Below, one piece after another: positions 12,641 through 24,035 of a DNA stretch of 64,000 bases. The translations under genes and the position numbers were made by a program. The stretch's first letter is position 1; every line of letters begins with the position of its first letter. The notes below the pieces were generated by a model, which saw only the letters and a program-made list of their open reading frames with translations, made no database searches and was not told the DNA's origin. The DNA is from Leptobrachium leishanense (Eukaryota; Chordata; Amphibia; Anura; Megophryidae): the NCBI GenBank assembly GCA_009667805.1, contig CM019063.1, positions 351,316,942 to 351,380,941 on the forward strand, given 5' to 3'.

Positions 12641-15600
12641 TGGAGGTTTTGTGAATGCAGAAGACATCCCCGATCTATTCCGTTACGTCAGCATCAGGGG
12701 ATTGATAGCTGCTGATCCAGGACTGATTCATTTATATAAACGTCAGGCGGTCTACAGAGTCTGTGGACAGACGCACTCTTTTGTCTGTGACAAAACCTCC
12801 AGCGGCACTGAACGTCCTTTCAGAAATCACGCTAGATGAAAGGCAACCTAGTAGCTGCATAGCATATTGGCTAAGTTCTGGCCAGTGATCCAATCTCAAC
12901 AGCCAGTAAGCCAGTGGATCATCTGCTGGAAAGGTATTATTATTATTATTCTTTATTTATAAAGCGCCAGCATATTCCGCAGCGCTGTACAATAAGCACA
13001 GTATAGACAGGGTTACAAGACATTGAACAACATTTGACAAACAGTACAGGAGGAGATGAGGGCCCTATTCCCGTAGGAACTCACAATCTAGGAGGGTTGG
13101 GGTTGGAAACAGGAGGAGAGGACTGTAAGGTGAGAGTGATTGATGGTTGTGTCAGTGAGTTGGGTGGTAGGCTTCCCTAAATAGGAATGTTTTAAGGGAG
13201 CGTTTGAAGGAAGAGAAGTTAGGGGAAAGTCTGACAGTACGAGGGAGAGCGTTCCAGAGAGTGGGGGCTGCGCGTGAGAAATCCTGCAGTCTATCATGGG
13301 AAGAGGTGATGCGGGGAGAAGCTAGGCGCAGGTCACTGTTTGACCTTAGGGAGCGGGCTGGGGTGTATCTGGTGATTAGTGAGGACAGGTAGTAGGGCGC
13401 TGAGTTAGTGAGGGTTTTGTAGGTAAGGATAAGGATTTTGAACTTAATTCTGCAGTGGATGGGGAGCCAGTGAAGGGACTCGCAGAGGGGAGCGGCAGAG
13501 ACAGAGCGGCGGGGTATCCAGGTCTGCCCTTGCCCCTAGGTAGTCCTGCACCATACAGTGAAGACACTGGCAATGGGTGCCTACATTTGACGTCCCTGGG
13601 CGTCGTGGACTAAAATTTTTTTAAAAGGCATCAGTCAAGCGGCCCCGGCCTTCACCACTATTCCTCTGATCATCCGCAGCCTCAGAAACACCTGTGTCAT
13701 CACTTGGTAACCTACCAGTGCCTGGAAAGGTGTTACACAAGTGTCGCTTTAGAGCATTCTCAAGTTTTTTCATCCTGTCTCCCTCTGTGCGGGCAGGATG
13801 AGCTCTGCAACTTTACCCTTGTATCGTGGATCAAGAAGGGTTGCCAACCAGTAATGATCCCTCTCCTTGATAGCACGAATCCTGGGGTCCTTTAGCAGGC
13901 TTTGCATAATAAGGGAGCCCATGCAGCGTAGGTTGGTGGTGGCATTACCTTCCGAATCTTCCTGGTCAATGAGGATGACCGTATCGTGCACTTCCTCCTC
14001 ACAGCCACGTACTAGTTCTTGTGTTTCTGGGCACACAAAACCCTCCCTTGAGGAATTCCCACCTTCAATGCCCCCACTACTTAAATATTCATCATCATCC
14101 TCCTCCTGTCTGATCTGAGGAGGACCCGCTGGAATGCTGTCTGCGGAAAGACTGGGGCCTTCAGAGCTAGGGAAGGCCTCCTCTTCCTCCCGCTGCTCTG
14201 CCTCTAGAGTCACATCTATAATTCCCCGCAGAGTGTGCTCCAGCACTAAAGGAATTGTGTCACTGATGCATGCACTGTCCCTGCTCACCATTCTTGTTGC
14301 CTCCTCAAATGGTGACAGTACAGTGCATGCATCCTTGATCATCAGCCACTGCGGGGGGGGAACCAAGTGGACCTGAACCTGTCCTTGTGCCATACTCACA
14401 CAGGTACTCGTTGATGGCCCTCTGCTGCTTGTGCAGACGCTGCAGCATTGCTAATGTCGAGTTCCACCTGGTGGGCATGTCACAGATCAGACGGTTTGTG
14501 GGAAGGTGGAATTCTCTTTGAATTTCTGCCAGGCGAACGCTTGTTGGGAATGACCGTCTGAAGTGGCTGCAGACTTTTCTGGCCTGGCTGAGAAGCTCTG
14601 CCAGCCCTGGGTACTTGGTTAGGAAATGCTGTACCACTAGATTTAGGACGTGTGCTAGGCATGGTACATGCGTCAATTTACCCTTGCGTAGGGTGGAGAG
14701 AAGGTTGCTGCCATTATCACAGAAGACCATTCCCAGCTGAAGCTGGCGTGGTGTTAACAAACTCTGCACCTGCCCCTGCAGAGCTGACAGAATTTCTGGC
14801 CCAGTGTGGCTCCTGTCCCCTAAACAAACCAGCTCAAGCACAGTATGGCATCTTTTTGCTTGAGCCATTGCATAGACCCTGTCAGGCGTCGGTTTAACTG
14901 CCACTTCGCCAGAGACACAGAAGGAGGAGGAGGTGGAGGAGGAAGAGGGAGAGGTGGTGGTGGAGCAGACAGACCTCATACAAGCAGCTTTCTGGAGGCG
15001 TGGTGGATGAACAAGCTCCAGCACAGAGACCCCCGTCTTGAATCCCTCCCAGCTGCAATCAGAGTTACCCAGTGTGCCGTGAAGGAAATGTAACGACCCT
15101 GTCCATGCTTGCTGGACCACGTGTCTAAAGTCACATGCACCTTGCTGCACCTTGCCTTTCCCAATGACTCGATAACATTGTCTTCCACAAGCAGCATGAG
15201 CAGGTATGGTTTGCTATGCAGCAGCCTGTGGTTTCATTTTGGTTAGGACTCGCCCTTATAGAGGTGACTTGACGCTGGCGGGCGAGCTAGTCTTATAATG
15301 GCCATTGATAAGAAACCAAACCTCTAATTGTGTTTAGTTTCACACGGTATAATTGGAGTAAGCGCAGATGACATTTTTTTCTTAGTTATGTTTTACACAT
15401 GTTGTTGGGCTGCATGCATTTGGTGGTTGCAGCCGCCCCATCGGGGAATAGGAGCGACCCCACCCCTCCTGCACTATTGTCTTCCACGTGCTGGTATTGT
15501 GCTGGAATGGCCTTCCGTGAAAAGTAATGGCGTTTTGGAACATGCCACTGTGGTACAGCACATTCAGCAAATTCACGGAAGGGAGCAGAGTCCACCAGCT

Positions 15601-16801
15601 GGAAAGGCAGCAGCTGCAATGCGAGTAATTTTGCTAAACTGGCATTTAGACGCTGTACTTGGGGATGGTTGGGACTATATTTTTTCTTACGCTGCAGCAG
15701 CTGGGGCAACGTAATCTGACTGCGTAAATCTTCAGCTGATGGGATGCTGTCACATTGTGCAGAAGGACCTGGTACATCCATTACTGTAGCAGCATCCTAT
15801 CAGTGGAGGTTGTAGGCAATGACATGGCAGGACATACAGTGGGGGTAGAGACAGATGAGGAGGAGGACCAACGCAAAGTTTTGCGCCAACGGGATGTGTG
15901 GCAGGTGGTCATATGTCGCCTCAAGCATGTGGTACCCAAGCGTCTGGTGTCTTTCCCACGCTTGAGCCTCATCTGACATAGATTACAAATAGCAATGGTG
16001 GGGTCTGCTGCACATTTCTTAAAGAACTCCCAGACAGCAGAGTTCCTGGATGTGTGCTTTGAGACAACAGCGCTCTGCACCTGTGCAGCTCTGACATCTG
16101 ATGCCTTGGACTGGCTAGTGCTACGGTTGGTAATAGAGTATGTTGTGCCTCGTGTTTGTTGTGCCTCCTCCTCCTCCACCTAACTTGACTCCTCTGTTCG
16201 ATCAAGCACCCAGGTGGAGTCAGTGACCTCATCATCATTGTCATCATCACCCCCTATCTCCTCATCACTGGAGCAAACTTGGCAGTATTGTGCAGCTGCT
16301 GGGGCAACATGAGTGCCAGTTATTTGTGTGTCATCACTGGCACCTCCTTTCTCTAGGTTGATTATACTCCCTTCCTCAACCTCAGAGATTGAATCAGAGC
16401 ACTGTACTTGCTGCGCATCCTCAAGCAGCATGTCACTGTCATTGTAGTCAAACAATTCAGCTGACTCCTCCGTGTGTGATAGTGAGGCTACGGCAGGAGT
16501 AGCTGTGGACATGGAGGCTGCATTAGATGTTTTGGCAGCTGAGGTGGACTGTAAAGCACTACAAGCCTGGCTGGAAGAGGACTCTGAGGATGAGGATGGC
16601 CTGGTTAGCCAATCCACCAAATCCTCTGTATGTTGCTGCTGCTTAAGACGGCCAGCACCAGTTAGAAAGGACAAGCGTGCCCCTGCAGAGGATGCACCAC
16701 GTCCACCACGACCAGAGGCACAGCCTCCCGACACAGCGGCTGCTTGCCCTCTTATCTGTGTCTGGGAGCATCTGCCTGTCCTTTTTGGTCTTTCTGACAT
16801 G
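12640..16801 (-). pseudogene. hAT (ZBED-type) transposase, interrupted
   Basis: The N-terminal start MSERPKRTG is at 16801, followed by an acidic, serine-rich leader to 16180. A TAG at 16182-16180 is in frame and the same frame continues with a BED zinc finger (about 16060-15900: AICNLC...TTCLRRHMTTCH). The RNase H-like catalytic core shows VTLDTWSSKHG (about 15130), FCDNGSN and HVPCLAHVLNLVV (about 14650), MPTRWNSTLAML (about 14470) and TLLDPRYKGKV (about 13820). A C-terminal dimerisation block ERTFSAAGGFVTDKR is at about 12815-12770. There are frame changes near 15386, 15190 and 14390. A LINE fragment (12935-13520) cuts the last domain off, so the enzyme is dead. Confidence 0.85.
12935..13520 (-). 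mobile_element. L2-type LINE 3' fragment inside the hAT
   Basis: On the minus strand, the frame from about 13500 reads ESLHWLPIHCRIKFKILILT followed by TLTNSAPYYLSSLI, a C-terminal signature of L2/CR1-like reverse transcriptases. The 3' end reads CAGCGCTGCGGAATATGC, GGCGCTTTATAAA and then an (AAT)n tail at 12938-12955. It separates the hAT dimerisation block from its catalytic core. The plus-strand frame over it is a shadow. Confidence 0.7.
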
Positions 16802-16829
16802 GTGAGTGATATATAGATTAAATATATAC

Positions 16830-17660
16830 AGAACTCTTGTTCAACTCTGGTACACAGATTAAAGATTTCCAGAACTCTATAACTCAGTGAGACACCCTGA
16901 TAGCTGGCAGCCAGTGACAAGACACAGATTACAATTCCCAGAAACCTCCTATAAATCAGTGAGACCCCCTGATGGGTGGCAGTGAAAAGATACAAATTAC
17001 AATTCGCAGACATCTGCTACAAGTCAGTGAGACCCCCTGATAGGACCCCCTGATAGCTGGCAACAGTGAAAAGACACAGATTACAATTGGCAGAAATCTG
17101 CTACAAGTCAGTGAGACCCCCTGATAGGACCCCCTGATAGCTGGCAACAGTGAAAAGACACAGATTACAATTCGCAAAAATCTGCTAGAAGTATGTGGGA
17201 CCCTCTGATAGCTGGCAGTGAGAAGACACAGATTACAAGTCTCAGAAACCTCCTATAAATCAGTGAGACCCCCTGATGGGTGGCAGCCAGCTAGAACACA
17301 CGGATTATAACAATTCCCAAATATTTTGTAGAAATTACTGACCACCAAAATACTGGGTGGCAGTGACAAGACACAGATTACCTCAATTCCCAAATATATT
17401 GTAGAAATTACTGACCCCCCAAAATAGTTGCTGGTGGCAGTGACAAGATACAGATCACCTCAATTCCCAAATATTTTGTAGAAATTACTGAGCCCCCAAA
17501 ATTCTGCGTGGCAGTGACAAGACACAGATTACCTCAGATTACCTCAATTCACAAATATTTTGTAGAAATTACTGACCCCCAAAATTCTGGCTGGCAGTGA
17601 CAAGACACAGATTACCTCAATTCACAAATATTTTGTAGAAATTACTGAGCCCCCAAAATT
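16830..17660. repeat. Subterminal 66-87-bp tandem array of the hAT
   Basis: About 11 units each contain ACAGATTAC(A/C), GACAAGACAC or a variant, and (in the left half) CAGTGAGACCCCCTGAT. Unit length varies because the CCTGATAGGACC block is duplicated in some. The 17340-17660 half shares ATTTTGTAGAAATTACTGA. It sits upstream of the transposase start. Confidence 0.85.
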
Positions 17661-17888
17661 CTGCGTGGCAGGCCAATCAGGACTCTGAGCCGTGATTGGC
17701 ATAGTCTTGAACCTGTCTTGCACCTGACCTGTGGTCAGGTGCAAGGCTGTAGCCAATTACAAGCTTCAGGCCAGTGGAAAAGTGCATTGTGGTCCATTGT
17801 GGTTGAACACTGCGGAAATGTTCGTAGTACGCGAACAGGCTATGTTTGATGTGAACTCCGAACCGAACAGCTCATCCCTAGTCAGAAG

Positions 17889-18988
17889 GCACGTGTTTTG
17901 AGCCAATGGGGGCTCCTCCTTTGTGAGTCAATATCTATATTAATTAATAACTAATGACTTTGGCTTGACAAATTATAAAACGATATTGCACCAAGTAGTC
18001 TCTTTTTTTAACCAATAGGTTTAATTGCGAAGAAGAAGTGGAGAAATTCTTGAAAGGATTTATTTGATGCCAGATAAGTGGCTATAAAATTTAAGTGTGA
18101 TACACATTATTGGGATTGGAAGTGTGCGCTCACACTGGGACTAGTGCCCAATCGTTTGATATAACTAATATTTATACATAAATATTATCTGCGGTCTGTG
18201 TGTGGTAAGGTAATGGATGGTGCATCATTCCCTACTCAGTCTCTCTCAATATACATAGTGCTCCCTGTCACTCCCGTGCGACGCTGCAAAGGAAGCGCAG
18301 TGTTAAAAATCACTATCTACTAGACCTGGAATAATGACTATGTGGCCCACAATCCCCCGCACGCGCTTGCCTAACTGTCACGGCAACACCTTCACTCCAG
18401 AAGGGCACGCAACATGATGAAGTGGCCACAAGGTTGCAACTCACTATCAGTCTACACCAGACCCAGAATAATGACTACGTTGCCCACAATCCCTGTACCC
18501 ACTTTCCTTGTAATTTTCAACGCTACCACCACAGACCAAGACTTTTTACCAAGGATGCCTAATACCTGAACCAGAGCTGGCCTGAGACTCTGATTATGCA
18601 CCCCAAAATAGGAAACAGTCCGAACGACTGACTTCACCCCAACTCACTGTTTGACTTGAGCTTAAACAGAGGCAAATCTCTATAATTCAGTCCTTCAATT
18701 AGCGTGGATCGAATATCAGGCAGAAGCAGATCTTAATAACTTTTATTATGACAGAAAATTAGGTCACAGTGCTTTTCTTTACAGAAAAAATAGATATGAT
18801 AATTAACAATTACACACACACAAGCAGAGAAATAAAAGGAAATAAACAGCAGATCCTAGTTACTTACAATATACGCTGGAGGATCGGCCACTAGGGAGGT
18901 TCTAGTAGGAGATGGCAATATTTCTTAAATTTTTCGATTGACCTCCAAGAAATAAGCAAAGGAGCCCATGCTTGTCTCAGAATATTAA
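17889..18988. other. Unassigned region with a weak internal duplication
   Basis: No protein family was recognised. Two similar segments, about 18309-18355 and 18440-18491, share ATAATGACTA and GCCCACAATCCC. Each follows a CACTATC block, suggesting an old tandem duplication. The 61-residue minus-strand frame at 18452-18637 lies across this and has no recognisable domain. Confidence 0.4.
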
Positions 18989-19080
18989 CAGGGTTATTCA
19001 AAGAGCTCCGAATTGCTGGAGAAAGGTAACCGAATGCTGAAATTCAGTGTTCGGTTACCTTTCCTGGCCATTCGGCTATC
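18989..19080. mobile_element. MITE fragment (CAGGGTTATTCA family)
   Basis: TAA followed by CAGGGTTATTCAAAGAGCT matches the left end of the complete MITE at 38069-38269. It contains an inner hairpin, GAAAGGTAACCGAA with TTCGGTTACCTTTC. No right end is visible before the Gmr1-like element. Confidence 0.5.
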
Positions 19081-19219
19081 CATAGAGCAGGCAATTCCTG
19101 GAGAGGTGACGTAAGACTCCTAAGAGGTGATACAGACGCTGGCACAGAGGTCTTCCCTGCAAGCTGCAGATTCTTAAGACAACTCCTCACCCATCCATGT
19201 TAGTCTCTTCCTTTCCAAG

Positions 19220-20704
19220 ATGACAGCAGAGGATGATCCAGAGGCCTTCCTGTTAACATTTGAAAGAACTGCTGAGAGGGAAGCATGGCCTAAGACACGG
19301 TGGGCAGGACTGGTGTTGCCCTTCCTAACTGGTGAATCACAGAAAGCAAATTATGATTTGGAGTCTGTGGATGCCATGGATTATGACAAGGTCAAGCTGG
19401 AGATACTAGCACGGCGATGTGTTACTTTGGCAGTGCGAGCACAGCGTGTTAACAACTGGTGTTACCAAGCTGGGAAGTCACCGCGGTCACAGATGTTTGA
19501 CCTAATCCACCTGGTCTGAAAATGGCTGCAACCGGAGTCCCTATCGGGGCCACAGATCATTGAGCGGGTAGTCATGGATCGCTTCCTAAGATCCTTACCA
19601 ATTGTCTTGCAAAAGAGGGTAACCCAAGGGGACCCCAAGTCGGTGGATCAGCTTGTGGAGATTGTTGAGAGGTACTTTGCAGGTGAGGACTTGAACGCCT
19701 CCCCGGTGAGCCCATGGACTTTCCGCCCAAAACCAAGGCCTCCCTCGGCAATTGGTAAGACTGTTCCAGGGAAAGTGGGTGGTGAGCGTGGCAAGGAGGC
19801 AGAGGGAAAAACTGCTGATTTAAACCAGGGAGGTTGGCATTCCAAAGCGGGAACACTGGTGCCTGTCAGCAGACCTAACCTGAGGAATGTTAGATGTTTT
19901 CGGTGCCAGGAACTTGGGCATTTAGCTGCGAACTGTCCATTAGCTGATGAGCCTATGCAGTGTGACCTGTCTTTCAAGGAAAGACGGCAGTCTTTCTTTT
20001 CCACTGTTTCATGCACCGCAGTGCCAGTGAAGGGAAAACACATGTGTGCAATAACTGTGAATGATAAGCATGTTACTGCTTTGCTGGACTCTGGAAGTTT
20101 AGTAACCCTTATTAAGGCTGAATTGATAGGCTCTGTGAACTTCCAGGCTAAAAAGGTTGCTGTAGTGTGTGTGCATGGTGATACTCGGGAGTATCCTACA
20201 GTAACTGTGAAGTTTGGAACCGCACAGGGTGATCTGAGGCACTTGGTTGGGGTTGTGCCTCACTTGGTGCATGATGTAATTATAGGGAGAGACTTCCCTG
20301 AATTCTGGGAACTCTGGGAACACCCAGACTGTGCTACAGTTTCTAAACCAGAGACTGAATCAGAATACATGGATGCTGCAGAGCAGTTGTATCCAGACTT
20401 TCCCTTCTCTGTTTTGGCAGGAGAATTGGAAAAGTCTGAAGGCCCTTTAGCCAATGAGGATAGACCGCCCTCTGCTGAAACTGAGGCTACTCTAGAGTTT
20501 GCAGATCTTAACACTCATAGAGAGAACTTTGGTAGTGAGCAGAGGAAAGATCCTACTCTTGTGAGGGCCTGGGAAAATGTTATGATGATCAACGGGGAAC
20601 CTGTTGAACCAGGGAATAGGCTCTCTTTTCCTTATTTCATTAGTAATGATGAAATGCTATATCGTGTGTGTATAAAAAGAACAATGAAATTATTGAGCAA
20701 TTAG
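19220..20704 (+). pseudogene. Gag-protease of Gmr1-like element 1
   Basis: Starts [18 protein letters not shown], matching the middle of the longer Gag of the second Gmr1-like element. The segment MFDLIHLV (stop) KWLQPES, then DRFLRSLPIVLQKRV, is SCAN-like. SCAN domains of vertebrate zinc-finger proteins are thought to derive from Gag of this lineage. The stop at 19517-19519 is TGA where the second element has Arg, consistent with CpG decay. A zinc knuckle CFRCQELGHLAANC (about 19900-19940) and an aspartic protease DSG motif (LLDSGSLVTLI, about 20084) follow. A frameshift near 20690 separates it from the integrase. Confidence 0.83.
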
Positions 20705-21582
20705 TGGTCCCCAAACCGTACAAAAAGGTGGTATTGGAGCTTGCCCATGGACACTTATTGGGGGGTCATGTAGGTGCCGAGAAAACCACTGAAAGGGTTT
20801 TACAGAGGTTTTACTGGCCTGGGGTACAAAAAGATATTGAAAACTGTTGCAAATCTTGTCCGGTTTGTCAAATGTCTGCACCCCTACCTCATTTTCGGAG
20901 TCCCTTAGAACCCTTGCCAATAATCGAGGTGCCATTTGAGAGAATTGCTATGGACCTTGTGGGCCCGCTTCCGAAGTCTGCCCGAGGGCATCAGTATATC
21001 CTGGTCATTATGGATTACGCTACCCATTACCCTGAAGCAATTCCCCTACGCCAGACATCAGCCAAGAATATAGCCAAGGAGTTATTACAGGTGTTTAGCT
21101 GGGTCAGGATCCCTAAGGACCTTCTGACGGACCAAGGTACCTCATTTATGTCACGAGTGACAAAAGAATTGTGCAAGTTGTTTAAGGTGACGCATTTGCG
21201 AACCTCGGTATACCATCCTCAAACTGATGGCCTAGTAGAGCGTTTTAATAAAACCTTAAAAAGCATGCCGAAAAAGGTTGTTGACAAGGATGGGAAAAAC
21301 TGGGACTATTTGCTTCCATACCTGATGTTTGCCATCAAAGAAGTTCCTCAGTCCTCTACAGGGTACTCTCCATTTGAATTTCTCTATGGGAGACACCCTC
21401 GTGGACTTCTGGACATAGGCAAAGAGACCTGGGAGGGGGTGAAGACACCCCACAAAAGCATTATTGAGCATATTTCGCAGATGCAGGACAGAATTACAGT
21501 AGTAATGCCAATTGTAAAAGAGCATTTAGCTCAATCGCAGGCAGCTCAGCAGAGAATATATAACAGGGCAGGATCCCTTTGA
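20668..21582 (+). pseudogene. Integrase of Gmr1-like element 1
   Basis: An HHCC zinc-binding region (HGHLLGGHVG ... CKSCPVCQ) leads into a DDE core with D in MDLVGPLP, D in TDQGTSFMS and E in TDGLVERFN, all present. The frame ends at 21582. Compared with element 2, about 30 residues of the C-terminal GPY/F-type module are missing around the junction, and the remainder (PFEVIERVGEVNYKIHQP) continues in the next frame. Integrase inserts the cDNA into the host genome. Its position before reverse transcriptase is the informative point. Confidence 0.85.
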
Positions 21583-21583
21583 A

Positions 21584-22798
21584 GTGATAGAAAGAGTCGG
21601 GGAAGTAAATTATAAAATTCACCAACCTGGGAAAAGAAAACCAGAGCAAATATACTATGTGAACTTGCTAAAGCCCTGGAAAGATAGAGTATCGCTAGCT
21701 GCTGGGTCCATCCCAATAACCCACCAGCTGGATACTGAACACCCTCAGGTCCCTGAAGTAAAAATTGCTGAGTCGCTGTGTAAGTCACAAAAGCAGGAAG
21801 TCAGAGAGTTTTTAATAAAAAAACGAGAACATTTTTCAGAGCTGCCTGGTCAGACGTTGGTAACACAACATGACATTGTTACTGAACCAGGTGCCCGGGT
21901 TAAACTTAAGCCTTACCGTATTCCTGAGGCAAGGAGGAAAGACATCAGTGGGGAGGTGAAGAAAATGCTTGAGCTAGACATCATTGAAGAGTCCAGTAGT
22001 GACTGGTTCAGTCCCATTGTCCTAGTCCCAAAGTCAGATGGGAGTTGGAGGTTTTGCAATGATTTTAGGAAGCTTAATTCAGTGACCAAGTTTGACACTT
22101 ATCCTATGCCCCGGGTAGACGAACTTATAGACCGACTGGGCACAGCTCGTTATTTGACAACTTTGGACTTGACCAAAGGATATTGGCAGATTCCACTGAC
22201 AGAAGGTGCCAAGGAGAAGACCGCCTTTGTAACCCCTGAGGGTTCGTTTCAATATAAAAAGATGCCTTTTGGGTTACAAAATGCACCTGCTACATTTCAG
22301 AGAGCTATGGACAAACGTTTGAGACCCCACCAACAGTATGCTGCAGCATACTTGGATGACATAGTAGTACATAGCACTGACTGGGAATCTCATTTGCCTC
22401 GAGTCCAAGCTGTCTTTGAAACTCTTCATAGAGCAGGTATCACTGCTAATCCAAAAAAAATGTGCCCTGGGGTTAGAGGAAGCCAAATATTTAGGTTACA
22501 CGATTGGGCGTGGAGTCATAAAACCCCATCTAAACAAAGTAGAAGCCATTCAGGAGTGGCTGGCCACATCCCACCAGTAAAAAACAAGTCAGATTTCCTT
22601 GGGATAACGGGGTGCTACAGGAGGTTTATCCCAAACTTTGCAACTCTTGCAGCCCCGTTGACAGACCTTACCAAAGGGAAGAATTTAATGGTCAAATGGT
22701 CCCCAGAAGCAGAGGAATCCTTCCAGGTCCTGAAGAGGGCTCTTTGTGCACAGCCAATCCTCTATTCCCCTGATTTTTCCAAGGACTTTGTAGTCTAA
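21584..22798 (+). pseudogene. Reverse transcriptase of Gmr1-like element 1
   Basis: Ty3-type reverse transcriptase with KPYRIPEA, SPIVLVPKSDGSWRFCNDFR, LTTLDLTKGYWQI (first catalytic Asp), FGLQNAPATFQRAMD and the YLDD box (AAAYLDDIVVHS, about 22340-22370). Two nearby frame changes around 22450-22590 replace about 45 residues with out-of-frame sequence before GCYRRFIPNF returns. The frame ends with a stop at 22796-22798 just where the RNase H domain should begin. Confidence 0.85.
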
Positions 22799-23296
22799 AC
22801 TAATGCATCTGATGTTGGTCTAGGGGCAGTTTTGTCATAGGTACATAATGGTGAGGAACACCCTGTAGTGTACTTAAGCAGAAAACTAAACGATCACGAA
22901 CAGAAATATGCAGTGATTGAGAAGGAGGGTTTGGCTATGAAATGGGCATTGGATGCCTTAAGATATTATTTATTAGGGCGCCAGTTTGATCTGGTGACTG
23001 ACCACGCTCCCCTTAAATGGATGGCACTGAAAAAGGAGACAAATAGACATGTGAACCGTTGGTTTCTGGCATTGCAGGACTACAGCTTCACTGTGAAGCA
23101 TCGACCGGGTAAAAAAATGGCCAATCTAGATGCTCTGTTCAGAGTCTACGCTTGTGTAGCTGTCAGTGTTCCACCCAGGGGGTTGAAACAAGGGGGGAGG
23201 GTATGTAACAGGGCGTCATGTAGAGAGCAAGGAAAGGTCCTGTCCGGGGTTTATGTGTCACCCAGATTTCTCTCTTACACCTTCCGGAACCTCTAA
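22799..23296 (+). pseudogene. RNase H of Gmr1-like element 1
   Basis: The block after the stop reads TNASDVGLGAVLS. The first catalytic Asp, present as TDAS in element 2, is Asn here, and another stop follows at LS. The rest (VYLSRKLNDHEQKYAVIEKEGLAMKWA, DHAPLKWM) is well preserved to about 23150, after which the frame runs into the purine tract and LTR. RNase H would remove the RNA template strand. This copy is disabled. Confidence 0.8.
23191..23203 (+). promoter_or_regulatory. Polypurine tract of Gmr1-like element 1
   Basis: AGGGGGGAGGGTA directly abuts the 3' LTR start TGTAACAGGG, the normal position of the plus-strand primer. Confidence 0.75.
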
Positions 23297-23685
23297 GCCC
23301 CTGGTTTTGCAATTTGCCTCAGTGGCAATTTAGTGCAGGTGAGGCAAACAGACATCGCTCTGGAACCTGGGGAGCAGACAGTCTCTATCTGCTGGAGCAC
23401 AAGGTTGGTTATGCTTGTTTTTTGAAGCCTGACAAACACTAGGTTTGCACAGGTTGATGATAGTCAGGACTATTGTAGGTTTAGTTAGTGCCGGGACACG
23501 GCTAGGAATTTTCTTTGCTTTTGAAGTGTTTAATTTTGAGCAATATACAGTGTGGTGTATAACCTGTGTGTTGCTGCAATAAATGTACCACCGTTTGAAG
23601 GAAAGTCACTGGTCTGGTCTCTGAACCTTTCAAGAGTGCTCACCCCAGAGAGCAATTGCACCCGCTACCTGTTTCCCAGCTAACA
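23204..23685 (+). repeat. 3' LTR of Gmr1-like element 1, 482 bp
   Basis: Begins TGTAACAGGG and ends CCCAGCTAACA, with an AATAAA signal at about 23577. No second copy occurs in the window. Confidence 0.75.
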
Positions 23686-23698
23686 ATATATATATACG

Positions 23699-23735
<37 letters not shown>
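23686..23735. repeat. TA microsatellite
   Basis: TA runs interrupted by CGAACA, immediately following the LTR. Confidence 0.9.
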
Positions 23736-23737
<2 letters not shown>

Positions 23738-24035
23738 GTGACACTCCCCTCTTCATATAGAGCGAGGGGGACACGGGGGTGCGCTTTGATAAATAGGGTT
23801 ACCTTTTTTCTATGTCATACTATTTCAGATTAAATAAATAAAATTACATAAGAATTTTCTATTTGGAATCATTTATGTTTTTATGACTTGCGTATTGTGC
23901 CCTAGAGGGCACTGCACACTGAGCAAGGGGCTGCATCCCCGAAACTTTTGATCATTGTGTTCTTTTTACAAGTAAATTTGGTGGCACAAGTGCACCTTCA
24001 TAGCAGCGCTGGAGGTCTGTCTTTTTTATTTCATT
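23736..24035 (+). other. Penelope-type terminal-repeat remnant with hammerhead-like fold
   Basis: CTGAGCA (23919-23925), GGGGCTGCATCCCC and GAAAC (23941-23945) form a hammerhead-like hairpin. The conserved G8 is C and an extra A precedes stem II, so catalysis is unlikely. Surrounding sequence is AT-rich and non-coding. Confidence 0.4.

Larger units (their letters stand above)
11359..17888 (-). mobile_element. hAT DNA transposon (11367-17880) with 8-bp target duplication
   Basis: Ends TAGGGATGAGC (11367) and GCTCATCCCTA (17880) are inverted repeats. The same eight bases GTCAGAAG flank both ends (11359-11366 and 17881-17888), the duplication length diagnostic of hAT elements. The transposase runs on the minus strand. 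Both subterminal regions carry tandem arrays. At 6514 bp it is long for a hAT. About 600 bp of that is an inserted LINE fragment and more than 1.6 kb is tandem repeats. Confidence 0.95.
19140..23685 (+). mobile_element. Gmr1-like Ty3 retrotransposon 1 (no 5' LTR)
   Basis: The order is gag, protease, integrase, reverse transcriptase, RNase H, with integrase ahead of reverse transcriptase. That order is characteristic of the Gmr1 lineage of Ty3/Gypsy elements. A 3' LTR (23204-23685) and a purine tract (23191-23203) are present. No matching 5' LTR or primer site is seen upstream, so the left end is truncated at an uncertain point between about 19080 and 19220. Confidence 0.85.

Noticed and set aside
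14652..15093. Plus-strand frames of 80-odd residues
   Set aside because: They are antisense shadows of the hAT transposase catalytic core.
16956..17177. 73-residue hydrophobic repeat protein
   Set aside because: It is a translation of the hAT subterminal tandem array.
23919..23945. Functional hammerhead ribozyme
   Set aside because: G8 is C and stem II is offset by one base, so I list it only as a hammerhead-like fold.
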